A stretch of DNA of 64,000 bases from Cricetomys ansorgei (Eukaryota; Chordata; Mammalia; Rodentia; Nesomyidae): contig JAMJFZ010001089.1 in assembly GCA_026225945.1 (NCBI GenBank), positions 1,618,501-1,682,500 on the forward strand, read 5' to 3'. Of the stretch, positions 31,488-41,209 are shown one piece after another. The notes under the pieces were generated by a model. The model was given only the letters and a program-made list of their open reading frames with translations, searched no databases and had not been told where the DNA came from. Each line of letters starts with the position of its first letter. Position 1 is the first letter of the stretch. Position numbers and translations under genes: made by a program.

Positions 31488-31870
31488 AGCCAGGGGTATT
31501 GCTCGGTGATGGACTGCTGCCGTGGCTGATCGTGGTTAGGCATGTCTCTGGGGCATTTTCTTGATTGTTAACTGATGAAGGAGGGCCCAGCCCACTGTGG
31601 GCGGTACCATCCCTAGTCATCTTGGGCCATGTAAGAAAGCTGGTTGAACAGAACCCATAGCGAGAGCAAGCCAATAAACAGCATTCCTCTGTGGTTCCTG
31701 CTTCAAGCCCCCTCACTTCCTTCAGTGATAGATTATAACCTAAGAGTTGTAAGATGAAATAAACCCTTTGCTCCCCAAGTTGGTTCTTGTCAACATTTTA
31801 TCAAGCAACAGGAAGCAAACTAATGCACTTACCCAGTTTGCATAAGGCCACGGGTTAAATCTCAAGAACA
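31488..31870 (+). repeat. ID SINE split by an LTR
   Basis: The first half (GCCAGGGGTATTGCTCGGTG, GATGGACTGCT) stops near 31520. The second half (TTACCCAGTTTGCATAAGGC, CACGGGTTAAATCTCAAGAA) resumes at 31829. Joined in order, they form an ID. Confidence 0.65.
31523..31827 (+). mobile_element. Rodent ERVL/MaLR-like LTR inside an ID
   Basis: TGGCTGATCGTGGTTAGGCA, GGGGCATTTTCTTGATTGTT, GAGGGCCCAGCCCACTGTGG, CAATAAACAGCATTCCTCTG, GATGAAATAAACCCTTTGCT, CCCCAAGTTGGTTCTTGTCA and AGCAAACTAATGCA match the common rodent LTR that starts TGTCAACTTGACAC and ends CTAAGACA. It has an internal deletion near the 5' end. The AATAAA near 31760 may be its poly(A) signal. Confidence 0.7.
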
Positions 31871-31871
31871 A

Positions 31872-32700
31872 GAAAGGGAGGAGGGGGCAGATTAACCCTG
31901 TGTGTACAAGGAAATACTGGCTGGGTAATATTTTAAAAAATGGTAAAATTGCAAAATCATCACTCTTTGTTTTCTCATGAAATATTGATCTAAGTAAGAA
32001 TAATCAATGGATGCTGAAGGCATTAAACAGATATATGATATATGACTGGGGGAGGGGATCCTCAATCTCAAGCACCAAGTCAGAGACGAGGAGAAGCTCT
32101 GTCAGGTGTTCTTCTGTCCAGTGCTCTGTCACAAAGCAGTGCCCGTGGTCTCTAATAATGTGGTGCACACTTCAAACTAATCAAGAGAGGATTTCTAAGC
32201 CCTTACCACAAATACATAAATAAGTTGGAGGTGATGGGTGTGTTTGCTTTGATCCGTCCACAATGTGCATGACTATGGAAGCACCACACTAAGCCTGCCC
32301 ACTGAGTAGAATAGAATTATTGTCAATTAAAAACAAAAGTTTGGAACAGCATTTTTTTTTAAAAAAAAAATGGTGGTGGTAAACCAGTTGTTCAGATAGT
32401 GGCTAAGGATCAACCGCAGATGACTCTCCAATCCCAAAGGAGAAATGCTACCTCTCTGTATGGGTGCCCGGTTGCTGCCACCTTAAGCAGGTGTCTGCAT
32501 ATAGCTTTAGCGCAACAGGAATCAGGCAGCAAGTGCCTCTCTTGTGTAGGGTTACAAAATGACACTGTCTCCCACAGATGCCCTCCTCAGTTAGGGTGAC
32601 TTTTCATCTAGGCAAACCTCAGTTCTCTAGGACTCCCAGATACAGGAAGAACAGAGAAGCAAGCCAACCATGATAACCAGATAGATCCAGAATGAGGAGC
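31872..32700. other. Unassigned sequence
   Basis: No recognised family. A-rich/T-rich runs occur at 32350-32370. A 70-codon frame at 32011-32223 has no domain. Confidence 0.4.
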
Positions 32701-32858
32701 ATTCTTTTTTTTTTTTTTAATTTACATTAAGTCACATTTTACTTTTTTCAGATTTCATAATATTTTAATTAATTGTTTAAGAATTTCGTACAATGTATCC
32801 CTATCGTACCTGCCTTCCCGTTGTTCCCAGACATGCCCTCCCACCCCTGTGACCCACC

Positions 32859-32997
32859 AAAAGGAAAAAGAATAAAGAAAGGAAGGAATAAAGAAAAGAA
32901 AGAATGGAAAGAAAGGAAGAAAGAAAAGAAGAGAAAAGAAAAGATGAAAGAAGAGAAAAGAAAAGAAAAAAGAAAGAGAAAAAGAAAAAGAAAAGAA
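32859..32997. repeat. (AAAGA)n-type purine tract
   Basis: Nearly pure A/G over 139 bases, AAAGA/AAGAA/AAAGG units, within the L1 3' UTR. It gives a long false frame at 32773-33156. Confidence 0.95.
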
Positions 32998-33219
32998 TGT
33001 CCCATATTCATTTGGGGCATGTTCGGACTCCCAGTGGGTAGACCCTTAAAGAAAACTGTGAAGAGCTACACCTCAGCATCTCCATCACAGTATTCTTTTG
33101 AGGGAGCGGGGGAGGTTGACTCAGAAGCCCTCAATGTCCCCTATTCTCAGCCATGAATCTGCAGTTGTTGACACCACTGCTACAGAAGCTTTCTTCCTCA
33201 TAGCTGATGGCGGCAGAAC

Positions 33220-33530
33220 GGACCTCTGATATCGACATGATTTTTGTTGACAACGAGAATTACAGGTATCAGCTGGGATTCTGGCAAGAGGCTGGTTTAC
33301 TGACATCTTCTTGGTTTCTGGCGGGAGCACGGTACATGTTTATCAACATGGTTTCCAATATGAGCACAAATCATGGGCAGCAACATGTTTTCCAGGGGGA
33401 ACGTGGATCAAGGACTTCAACATGGTCTCCAGAGGTGGGACAGATCTCGGACATCAAGGTGATCTACGCTGGCAGCACAGATCACGGACATCAACGTGAG
33501 TTATGATGGTAGTAAACATCACGGACTTTA
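33220..33530 (-). repeat. Degenerate tandem repeat in the L1 3' UTR
   Basis: Text of the form CACAGATCACGGACATCAAC recurs with changes: ATCGACATGATTTTTGTTG, TTATCAACATGGTTTCCAAT, GACTTCAACATGGTCTCCAG, GACATCAAGGTGATC, GACATCAACGTGAG. Spacing is about 30-40 bases. Confidence 0.65.
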
Positions 33531-33872
33531 AAGGAGACTCAACCCCGAGGATGAAACATTCTTCAGCAGGAATATTTTGTCGTTGCTCAGGATCAGGGTG
33601 ATCCCACGGTTTGGCAGTGCATTGGGGCGCAGGACCTGCTCCCGCTGCAGACTGCACAGACCACCCTACCCTCAACACCGACTGTCCTGCTACTCTGGCT
33701 TTTAAGCTTGCAACCCCTAGGTAGTGCTGCTGTGCACGCTCTCCCCCAGCCCATCAGGGAGCGAGGGCTCTAGAAGCAGCAGCCGAAGCCATAGGAGCAG
33801 CAGGACTGGCCTGGTGGGCAGTGAAGGGTTGAGGTGGGTCTGTTAATGAGGACCATACTTAGGAATTAGGGT

Positions 33873-34030
33873 AACTGCCGAGTGGTGGTGGCCCACTCCC
33901 TTCATCCCAGCACTCAGGAGGCAGAAGCAGGAGGGTCTCTCTGAGTTTGAGGCCAGCCTAGTCTATAAGGTGAGTTCCAGGACTGCCAGAGTTACAACGG
34001 AGAAACCCTGTCTCGAAAAAAATAAAGAAT
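33873..34030 (+). repeat. B1 SINE
   Basis: GCCGAGTGGTGGTGGCCCAC, CATCCCAGCACTCAGGAGGC, CAGAGTTACAACGGAGAAAC and CCTGTCTC with an A run. Confidence 0.94.
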
Positions 34031-34235
34031 CAGGGCAACAGTCTACTTCGGAAGAAGGGATCTGGGACTGACCGTCGACACAAAGTGGATGCTTTTGACT
34101 GGATCTGGTTTTAGACAAGAAAAACAAGATGTTTGTGGGACAACTGAGAAGACTTCTATTGGAGAATTGTGGTTGCAGGTACGACATTGTGACTGTGTCA
34201 CCTGAGGATGTGTTAAAACACTTAGAAATGAAGGT

Positions 34236-34242
34236 TTTATAC

Positions 34243-34273
<31 letters not shown>

Positions 34274-34275
34274 GG
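34236..34275. repeat. (TA)n microsatellite
   Basis: TA runs with one CA break, just before a reversed B1 tail. Confidence 0.9.
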
Positions 34276-34276
34276 T

Positions 34277-34398
34277 TTTTTTTAACTTAAAGTCAGGGTC
34301 TCACTGTATACCCCAGGCTGGTCCCAGACTCACAATTCTCCTGCCTAAACATCTAAATGTAGAGATTAAGGGTTATGTATTACTATGCCTCTCTCTAG
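34277..34398 (-). repeat. B1-related SINE
   Basis: T run, GTCAGGGTCTCACTGTATAC, CCCAGGCTGGTCCCAGACTC and CAATTCTCCTGCCTAAACAT in reverse B1/7SL order. Confidence 0.75.
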
Positions 34399-34964
34399 AG
34401 AAGCTTCCAGGCGATGGAGTTTAACCTTTAAATGTTTTTCAAATCTAGTATCTCTGCATATATGTATATTTTTGGCCTTCAGTTTCCTCAGATTTTACAT
34501 CTGTGGATTCAAGTGGCTACGAATCAAAAACAGGCTTTAAACCACCTATACCGAACATTCACACACCTTCTCTTGCTATTGTTCTCTGAACAATGCAGCC
34601 TAGCAGTGATTCACATAGCATTTACAGTGTGTTTATTTACATCAGTACTCCAGAGAATATTTAAAGTACACAAGAGGTTGTACTTAGCTTGTGTTTGAGC
34701 ACTATACTGTGTTACATGAAAAACCTGATCATCAATGGATTATTGTCATCTAAGAGGGCCCTGCAGCCAAATTCTCAGATTCTAAAAACCATTCGAAATA
34801 TATAATATTTACATGAGAAATAAATATAGCAAAATATTAAGTGTTAAACGTACATGGGTTCTTTGTACTCTCCTTCCTATTTCTCTGTATTATTTAAATA
34901 TTTCATAATGTGAAGGCAAACTTTAAAATGAAATATAAAATGCAAAAAGAAAAAAGAAAAAAGG

Positions 34965-35460
34965 TGGGACTGGAGAGAAGGTTCAGTGGGCACTTGCAAT
35001 GCAAGAATAAGGACCCTGGGGCTGGAGAGATGGCTTAGCGGTTAAGAGCACTAGCTGCTCTTCCAGAGGTCATGATTTTAATTCCTAGCAAACACATGGC
35101 AGTTCACGACCGTCTAAAATGGGGTCTAATGCCCTCTTCTGGCATGCAGGTGTACATGGAGACAGACCATTCATACATTAAATAAATAAGTAAATAAATA
35201 AATAAATGCCCAAGTTTGAATCTCTAGCATCTGTGTAAATAGCTAGGTATGACCATGTTTGCTTGCTTGCAACCCCAGCACTGTCAGGGGATAGAGACAG
35301 GATTACTGGGAATTTATGGCTGCCAAACTAGCTCCAGGTTCAGTGGGAGACTCTATCTCAAGGAATAAGGCAAAGAGTGATGGAACTGGACACCTTATGT
35401 CTTCTGCTGGACTGTCCAAGTTCACACATACATTGCTATGCATGCACAAATACATCGAGT
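34965..35460 (+). repeat. B4/RSINE1 SINE split by a B2
   Basis: The head (GACTGGAGAGAAGGTTCAGT, GCACTTGCAATGCAAGAATA) breaks at about 35015. The rest resumes at about 35208 (CCCAAGTTTGAATCTCTAGC, CAACCCCAGCACTGTCAGGG, GAGACTCTATCTCAAGGAAT) and ends in a CACACATACATTG tail. Confidence 0.82.
35016..35207 (+). repeat. B2 SINE inside a B4
   Basis: GGGGCTGGAGAGATGGCTTA, GCGGTTAAGAGCACTAGCTG, CTCTTCCAGAGGTCATGATT, GCCCTCTTCTGGCATGCAGG and an AATAAATAAGTAAATAAATA tail. It is close to consensus and younger than the host B4. Confidence 0.95.
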
Positions 35461-35523
35461 TGTTCAATTCCGTAAGTATTTGCTCATATAGAAATATGCA
35501 CACTATTTCCAAAGGAAAAACTA

Positions 35524-35810
35524 TAATGGGCTGGGAAGGCGATCCGATGGATAAACTGCTTGCCCCACAAGTGTGAGGACCTAAGTCAGATCCCCAGGAC
35601 CCAAACAAAGGCAAATGTAGCAACACACATCTACCATGTCAGTGAGGTGGGGGACAGAGACAAAAGAATCCCTGGGAAGCTCTGGAATGGGCTAGCCTGA
35701 TGTACTCAGTGGCAGACAAAAGATGAACAGTAAGGACCAACACTGGAGATTATCCTCTGGCCTCTACACTTCCCATATTCACATACAGCACAGACACAAA
35801 GAAAAAGAAA
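35524..35810 (+). repeat. B4/RSINE1 SINE
   Basis: GGGCTGGGAAGGCGATCCGA, ACTGCTTGCCCCACAAGTGT, GATCCCCAGGACCCAAACAA, CTCTGGAATGGGCTAGCCTG and CCTCTGGCCTCTACACTTCC follow the B4 order. Confidence 0.87.
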
Positions 35811-35814
35811 ATAT

Positions 35815-36215
35815 AACAATGGAATTAGGCTTGAAAAATAGAGTTCCCAGGACAGATTATTTGCTCTGAGTAAAGAGAGGGGGAAGGACAGGTTCCCAGT
35901 ATTAATGAATGCCACTGAGTACAAAAAAGATCGGTTTCACAATTTCACTATGCTGTCTCAGAACCACCTCCCTTGGAATTCCGTTGTCTACAGCCGTAGC
36001 AGGTTGTTTGCAACAGCTGACGGAGTCAGGTCTCCCTCCGCACGGGCATTCTCTCACCAGCAAGCATAGACCAAAAGAGTCGGCAGCTTTGAGGACACCT
36101 GTTTACAGGTGCAGAAGTGAATCCGCCCCAGGAGTTTCACAATGGTGGCTCCAAGCTCAGTTATATGTAAGGGTTCAAAAGTCTGGAGAACAGATTCTTC
36201 AAGGTGAAAACCACC
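35815..36215. other. Unassigned sequence
   Basis: No repeat recognised. A 103-codon frame at 35909-36220 shows no domain, and I found no splice-site pair to support it. Confidence 0.35.
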
Positions 36216-36218
36216 ACT

Positions 36219-36220
36219 GA

Positions 36221-36304
<84 letters not shown>

Positions 36305-36313
36305 AAAAGAAAG
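36219..36313. repeat. (GAAA)n microsatellite
   Basis: About 23 nearly perfect GAAA units. Long pure purine runs can form H-DNA and are often length-variable. Confidence 0.97.
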
Positions 36314-36779
36314 CAAGCTAGCTTACTTTTGAAGGACAACTTTCAGAATTAAAATAACCAGTGTCAATGTTTCTGGGTTTAGTCAATCTTGGTTGGATAA
36401 TTGAATTCCTTAAAAATGATTTTTTTTTCTTTATACAGCAAGAATAAGAGCAGTTGTGAAAGGCATTGTGGAGTCCTGGAAAAGTCAGATCATCCTCAGC
36501 ACGCTGCCCTCTGGGAACCAGTTCTCTACCCATCCCAAATACACATACTCCTGTGATATTGCAAGGGTAATTTTGAATTCCAGAGTCTCTAGCTTCTCCT
36601 TTGTATCCAGGAACTACGGTTTAGAACATTCACCCACCAACCACTTCATTCTTCCCAGAGCTCTTCCCTCCCTGGACATTAGGCTTCCTCTGCTCCTGGT
36701 GGGGGGGGGGCAATATCCCCTGCCTCCTTTAGTTTCTTCCTGTCTTGTACACTAGACATGGCAACTTCACAAGCCTCTC

Positions 36780-37085
36780 TCTCCTCTCTTCCTAGACTAG
36801 TTCAACCCCTCCTACAGCTATCCCCTTTCTACAAATGATTCGATTAACATCAGCTTCGCTTTAGCTTGATTCTTGAACCTCATACCTAAATGTCCAGCGA
36901 CCTGCCGCAAACAGGCTCATTGGCCCACAGGCATTTTAAATCCCATCTGCTCAAATTAGAAAGCAAGAAAACCCCCTAGAAACTTCTATCCCTGCAGCTC
37001 TTCTGCTCCTTCCTATGTGGCATCAGCAACCTCAGAGTCACCAACCTCTCAACACCCTTCACATTTTAATCCTGGACTCTGGAAG
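36780..37085 (+). repeat. L2 LINE fragment
   Basis: CATACCTAAATGTCCAGCGA, GGCATTTTAAATCCCATCTG, CTCTTCTGCTCCTTCCTATG and ATCAGCAACCTCAGAGTCAC follow the L2 stretch that includes 'ggcatctcaaatttaacatgtcc'. Confidence 0.5.
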
Positions 37086-37148
37086 ACTCTGTAAACACAG
37101 AGTATAGGTCCCCGTGCCAGATTTGGAAATCACTGCTGTTTGTCTGCT

Positions 37149-37390
37149 CTGTGTGTGTGTGTGTGTGTCTGTGTGTGTGTGTGTGTGTGTGTATGTGCCT
37201 GTGTGTCTGTGTATGTGTGTGTGTCTGTGTGTGTCTGTGTGTGTGTGTCTGTGTGTGTCTGTGAGTGTCTGTGGGTGTCTGTGTCTGTGTGTGTGTCTGT
37301 GTGTGTCTGTGAGTGTCTGTGGGTGTGTGTCTGTGTCTGTGTCTGTGTGTCTGTGTGTCTGTGTGTGTGTGTCTGTGTGTCTGTGTGTGT
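37149..37390. repeat. (TG)n/(TGTC)n compound microsatellite
   Basis: About 240 bases of TG with TC changes, grouped as GTGTGTCTGTGTGTC and GAGTGTCTGTGGGTGTCTG, the last appearing twice. All six frames stay open for long distances here. Confidence 0.97.
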
Positions 37391-37540
37391 ACATATGAAG
37401 GTCAGAGAATAACTGTTTTCTCCTTCCACTTTTTCAAGCTCCAGGGATCCAACTTGGGTCACCAGGATTGTGTGCAAGCCTTGGAGGCTGGATCACCACT
37501 TTTTATACGACAAGTTTCAGATGAAATCAGCCCAAGGCCA
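37391..37540 (-). repeat. B3-like SINE
   Basis: Reverse reading: GGCTTGCACACAATCCTGGT, GACCCAAGTTGGATCCCTGG, then TTCTCTGACCTTCATATGTA, with the TG array as its tail. The array therefore grew from the CA tail of this SINE. Confidence 0.6.
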
Positions 37541-37544
37541 TGCT

Positions 37545-38080
37545 TGTCCCCCATAAAACTCAGTTATGAGTTGTGGTGATGCTCTTGGTTTCTTGAAGGA
37601 TCTTACAAGAAGCTATAATGACTCAGAACTGCTGCTCAACTTGCTACTGAGGTGTGGGTATATTAATATTACATCACAAAGGGGACCTTTTATGAGATAG
37701 TCTCTGACTGCAAGCAAAAAAACCAGGGCAGAGGCAGCCTCCAGGCACAAAGGAAATCACGCATTGGGTTGGTTTAGTGACCCACTTGTCCCTTGAGGAC
37801 ACCTGTTCCTACTTAAGAGCACCCACCTGAGGGAGATGCTCAAACATCCAGAGGAGACAAAGCAGGTAGGAGAGGGGACAGGAAATAGCAGCACAGGAGA
37901 CCCTTCCAGAACCCCAGCCCTGCTTCAATCCAAAGCCCCACTCTCACACGCTCTATTTAAGGAGTAGCTGTTTTGGAGCAGATACTCGTCTAGAACAAAG
38001 GCTTCTGTAATTACTAGACACCACTACTACTAGACACACCCTACTAGACAGGGTGGATCTAGGCAATTCGGGTGCACTCG
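37545..38080. other. Unassigned sequence
   Basis: No recognised family. The CTACTAGACA text at 38015-38050 repeats twice to three times. Confidence 0.4.
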
Positions 38081-38084
38081 CCCA

Positions 38085-38350
38085 CATGGGTGTGTATGGA
38101 GGTTAGAGGTTGATGTGGGGATATCTACCTAAATTGCTTTTCCATTTTCTTTTGTTCTTCTCCTTTTGAGACCACATCTTTCACTGAGCCCGGAGCTTGC
38201 AGTTTCAAATGGTCTGGCCAGCATGTCCAGGTCCTAGGTGTTGGGGTACAACCGGTAGCAGGTCTTTGCATGGGTGCTGGGAATGTGAAGCTGGCTGCTC
38301 ATGCTTCAACAGCAAGCATTTTATCCACTAAGGCATTTTCTCATCCTCAG
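38085..38350 (-). repeat. B4/RSINE1 SINE
   Basis: Reverse reading gives GAGAAAATGCCTTAGTGGAT, GCTTGCTGTTGAAGCATGAG and CTTCACATTCCCAGCACCCA, then the reversed B1-like centre (GACCACATCTTTCACTGAGC, CGGAGCTTGCAGTTTCAAAT on plus) and a GTGTGTATGGAGGTTAGAGG tail. Confidence 0.85.
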
Positions 38351-38361
38351 AAGAGTTTTTA

Positions 38362-38450
38362 AAGGATTAGGACTGAGTATAACTCAATGCTAGAGCACTT
38401 GTTTTGCATGCAGGAGGTCCAGGTTTGATATCCAGCATTGAAGGGAAAAG
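38362..38450 (+). repeat. ID SINE
   Basis: GGACTGAGTATAACTCAATG, CTAGAGCACTTGTTTTGCAT and CCAGGTTTGATATCCAGCAT form an ID. Confidence 0.75.
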
Positions 38451-38672
38451 AACACGGTGGTAAAGTTGGCTGGGGACAGACTGTTAGAAAGCTTTGAACT
38501 CTAAACCAAAGCCAGCAGATTTTCAACTCAAGCCAATGGGGAGCCTCCAGTAGGTTTATGGGAGGAACAGAAAGTGAATGTTTAAGAGACTAATTTTGAT
38601 TATTGTGTTCTGGATAGAGACCAGAATTAGGAGACAAAACTTTGATACCAATTGCTAAGTATATTATATCAT

Positions 38673-38738
38673 ATTTATTATATTATATTATATTATATTA
38701 TATTATATTATATTATATTATATTATATTATATTATAT
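38673..38738. repeat. (TATTA)n microsatellite
   Basis: About 13 TATTA units, almost pure. Confidence 0.96.
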
Positions 38739-38861
38739 ATTGATAATATTACATTACATAAGTTAAAAGGAGGGAGGTAGATTCTTGGAATGAAGAAGGG
38801 AAGTGAAGGAGAAGAATGACTAGGAAAAAATATATGAAAAAAAATGAAAATTCTGTAATGA

Positions 38862-39015
38862 GCTGGGTGGTGGTAGCACATGCCTTTAATCCCAGCACGT
38901 GGGAGGCAGAGGCAGGTGGATCTCTGTGAATTGGAAGCCAGCCTGTCTACAGAATGAGTTCCAGAACAGCCAGAATTACAACAGAGAAACCCTATCTCAA
39001 AAAAAAAAAAAATGT
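38862..39015 (+). repeat. B1 SINE
   Basis: GAGCTGGGTGGTGGTAGCAC, TTTAATCCCAGCACGTGGGA, CAGAATTACAACAGAGAAAC and an A14 tail. Confidence 0.95.
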
Positions 39016-39071
39016 AATGAAACCTATCACTTTGCATGCTAACTTAAACATTAATTTTTTTGTTCATTTTG

Positions 39072-39217
39072 GTTTTGGTTTTTGAGACAGGGTTTCTTTG
39101 TATAACCCTGGCTGTCCTGGAATTCGCTTTATACATTAGGCTGGCCTCAAATGCAGAGATCCATTTGTCTATGCCTCCCAAGAGCTGGGATTAAAAGTGT
39201 GAGCTACCATACCTGGC
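39072..39217 (-). repeat. B1 SINE, opposite direction
   Basis: TTGAGACAGGGTTTCTTTGT, AACCCTGGCTGTCCTGGAAT, CAGAGATCCATTTGTCTATG, AGCTGGGATTAAAAGTGTGA on plus. It mirrors the B1 56 bases to its left. Confidence 0.93.
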
Positions 39218-39247
39218 TAAACATTAATGTTTTTAGTAATTAAAAAA

Positions 39248-39368
39248 TCCAGGTATGCTGACACGTGCCTTTAGTTTCAGAAATTGAGAGGCAGAGACAG
39301 TCAGTCTCCGTGAGTTCCAGACCAACCAGAGCTCCATTGTGAAATTCTTTCTCAAAAAAATTTTAAAA
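39248..39368 (+). repeat. B1 SINE, diverged
   Basis: CAGGTATGCTGACACGTGCC, AATTGAGAGGCAGAGACAGT, GTGAGTTCCAGACCAACCAG and TCTTTCTCAAAAAAATT. Confidence 0.82.
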
Positions 39369-39372
39369 AGAA

Positions 39373-39562
39373 GGTGGCTGAAGAGATGTTTCAGCAGTTA
39401 AGAGCGTTTGTTGCTCTTATAGAGGATCCAGGTTTGTTTCCAGTATCCATATGGTGGTAACTCCATGCTCCAGGGAATCCGACACCCTTTTCTGACCTGC
39501 ATTGATACCAGGCACATGTGGTACACATACATGCAGGCAAAACACTCAGACACAGAAAATTT
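39373..39562 (+). repeat. B2 SINE
   Basis: GGTGGCTGAAGAGATGTTTC, TTAAGAGCGTTTGTTGCTCT, GGTTTGTTTCCAGTATCCAT, CTCCAGGGAATCCGACACCC and CATACATGCAGGCAAAACAC. Confidence 0.9.
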
Positions 39563-39899
39563 TGGAAGCTAAAAAAAGAAAGAAACAAAATGAAAACTTG
39601 ACGACAAACACAAAAGACATTTCAAAAGAGAGAAAAAAAAAGAATTTTGCAACAAAATTAGGGGAACCAAATAAATGGAAAAGTTTCAACGAAGATACCC
39701 AGATTTTAGAATGAATGGCAAGCTGAGCGATTGTGCCATTAGAAATTATGAGCCAGACAGTGTGTGGAGGAGAGATAATGCATCCCAGTTGGGGATAATG
39801 TCCAAGATACAGTGGTCACCACATACAGGTAGATGGTGACAGGAAACTTCATGTACAGCCTGATAATCATCCAATAGGTAGCAAATTTATCCAATAAGT

Positions 39900-40735
39900 G
39901 ACTTTGTGTCTCCAAGAAGATGTCTCAAAGGCACCTCAAATGTCAGATATCCAAAATAGAACTTGTAATGAGATCTCCTGCTAAGCCAGTTTCCTTCTGG
40001 CTTCCCTAATGCGGTAGATGACACCCTCACTGCAAACCCTACGAGCCAACTTGAATAACTTCCATTGATTCTCACTGTTTTTATTAGTTCTTTGAGAATC
40101 TCGTAGTGTGTTTGATCATATATACCTCCTACCTCAGTCCTCCTCCTAACTCCTCCCCAGATCCACCAGTGTCTCCCCCTCCCCCTTTATCATTACATGT
40201 AAATGTATAAATACAACCTGCTGATTCCATTTAATGTTGCTAGTATGCATGTCTTTTTTAGAGTTGACCACTGGATAACCAATTAGGGGGCTCCTCCTTG
40301 GGAAGGACTGATTCTCTCCCTCTTGGCAGTCGTTACTACCTATCACCAAAGACTAGTTTGCTTTCCAAATCCCTCTGCTTGTGGTTCATTTCTGTCTTTG
40401 GCCCATCACAATCACCAAGCTAGCATTGTGTCACCTGAACTGTCTCCAAACTGCTCTAACTACTCTCTAATCTTGTTCTTACAAACCAGCCACATGATCT
40501 ATTCACCTGGAAAACCTTGTTTACTTCCCTGATACAAAAAGGTTGGAAAGCTATCATATTAATATTAAGATAAAGATAGAGCCACAATGGTTACACGGCT
40601 TTAGTCCTTTCCTTGTGTAGCTCTCTGATTCGACCTTACGGTCTTATGCTTTGAGGTGTTCCAAACTCTGGTCTTTGTTCATCTGCCAGAATAATCTCAA
40701 TGCACCCCAATACCTGCAACCTCTGAGACTGCCAC
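39900..40735 (+). repeat. L2 LINE split by an L1 3' end
   Basis: The first part (39900-40065) has AAGATGTCTCAAAGGCACCT, CAAATGTCAGATATCCAAAA and GAACTTGTAATGAGATCTCC, a clear L2 block. The second (40370-40735) has TGAACTGTCTCCAAACTGCT, TAATATTAAGATAAAGATAG and GTTCATCTGCCAGAATAATC. In L2 these follow each other, so the L1 between them is the younger insert. Confidence 0.65.
40070..40365 (-). repeat. Rodent L1 3' UTR fragment
   Basis: Plus-strand text TTGAGAATCTCGTAGTGTGT, TTGATCATATATACCTCCTA, AACTCCTCCCCAGATCCACC, GAGTTGACCACTGGATAACC and CTCCTCCTTGGGAAGGACTG is the reverse of the rodent L1 3' UTR. Strongly 5' truncated. Confidence 0.8.
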
Positions 40736-40779
40736 CCCTATATATATATATACAATGTATTATTTGATCCTTTCCATAA

Positions 40780-40890
40780 TTCTCCCATCACCATTAGAGA
40801 GGAGGAAATGAGACTCTAAGACTCAAATAATTTGCCTAAAATGGTATAGTAAGGAGATGATAGAACCATTAACTCAGCGTCAAGACTATT
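40780..40890 (-). repeat. MIR SINE
   Basis: GAGGAGGAAATGAGACTCTA, AGACTCAAATAATTTGCCTA and AAATGGTATAGTAAGGAGAT is the reversed MIR core (gaggaaactgaggctcagag ... ttgcccaaggtcacac). Confidence 0.72.
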
Positions 40891-40944
40891 AAATGTTTTA
40901 TTGTGTCATATAACCTCTGACCATCCAAATCCATCACCCGGACA

Positions 40945-41088
40945 TTGAAGACCTTTAACAATGGCACCCAGGCGAGTCACATGACCCAGCAGGTTATGTG
41001 CTTGCCACAAAGCATAATGACCTAAGGTTGATCCTGGGACCCATGTGGTGGAAGAAGAGAACTGAGATCTGCAAGCTGTCGTGACCGC

Positions 41089-41150
<62 letters not shown>

Positions 41151-41190
41151 TACCCCATGGCCTAAATTCACATACACTAAATAAATGAAA
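40945..41190 (+). repeat. B3 SINE with an expanded CA tail
   Basis: AGCAGGTTATGTGCTTGCCA, TGACCTAAGGTTGATCCTGG, GACCCATGTGGTGGAAGAAG, then a long CA run at 41090-41147 and AAATAAATGAAATTTTTAAA. The CA array sits at the usual CA-rich position of B3. Confidence 0.88.
41090..41147. repeat. (CA)n microsatellite
   Basis: About 29 pure CA units. Confidence 0.97.
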
Positions 41191-41209
41191 TTTTTAAAAT
41201 TAAAAACTT

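Larger units (their letters stand above)
32705..33740 (-). mobile_element. 3' part of a rodent L1, minus strand
   Basis: Read on the minus strand the element ends in a poly(A) (T run at 32706-32720). Just inside on the plus strand lie GAATTTCGTACAATGTATCC and CGTTGTTCCCAGACATGCCC, then GGTAGACCCTTAAAGAAAAC, all known from rodent L1 3' UTRs. Upstream (33136-33690) comes a C/G-richer block with repeated GACATCAAC text. Only the 3' part is present, the usual result of 5' truncation. The plus-strand frames here are not genes. Confidence 0.7.

Noticed and set aside
32773..33156. 127-codon lysine-rich frame
   Set aside because: It reads through the AAAGA purine tract in an L1 3' UTR.
37059..37579. 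Six long frames of cysteine/valine or histidine/threonine repeats
   Set aside because: Translation of a TG/TGTC microsatellite; every frame is open because no stop codon can form.
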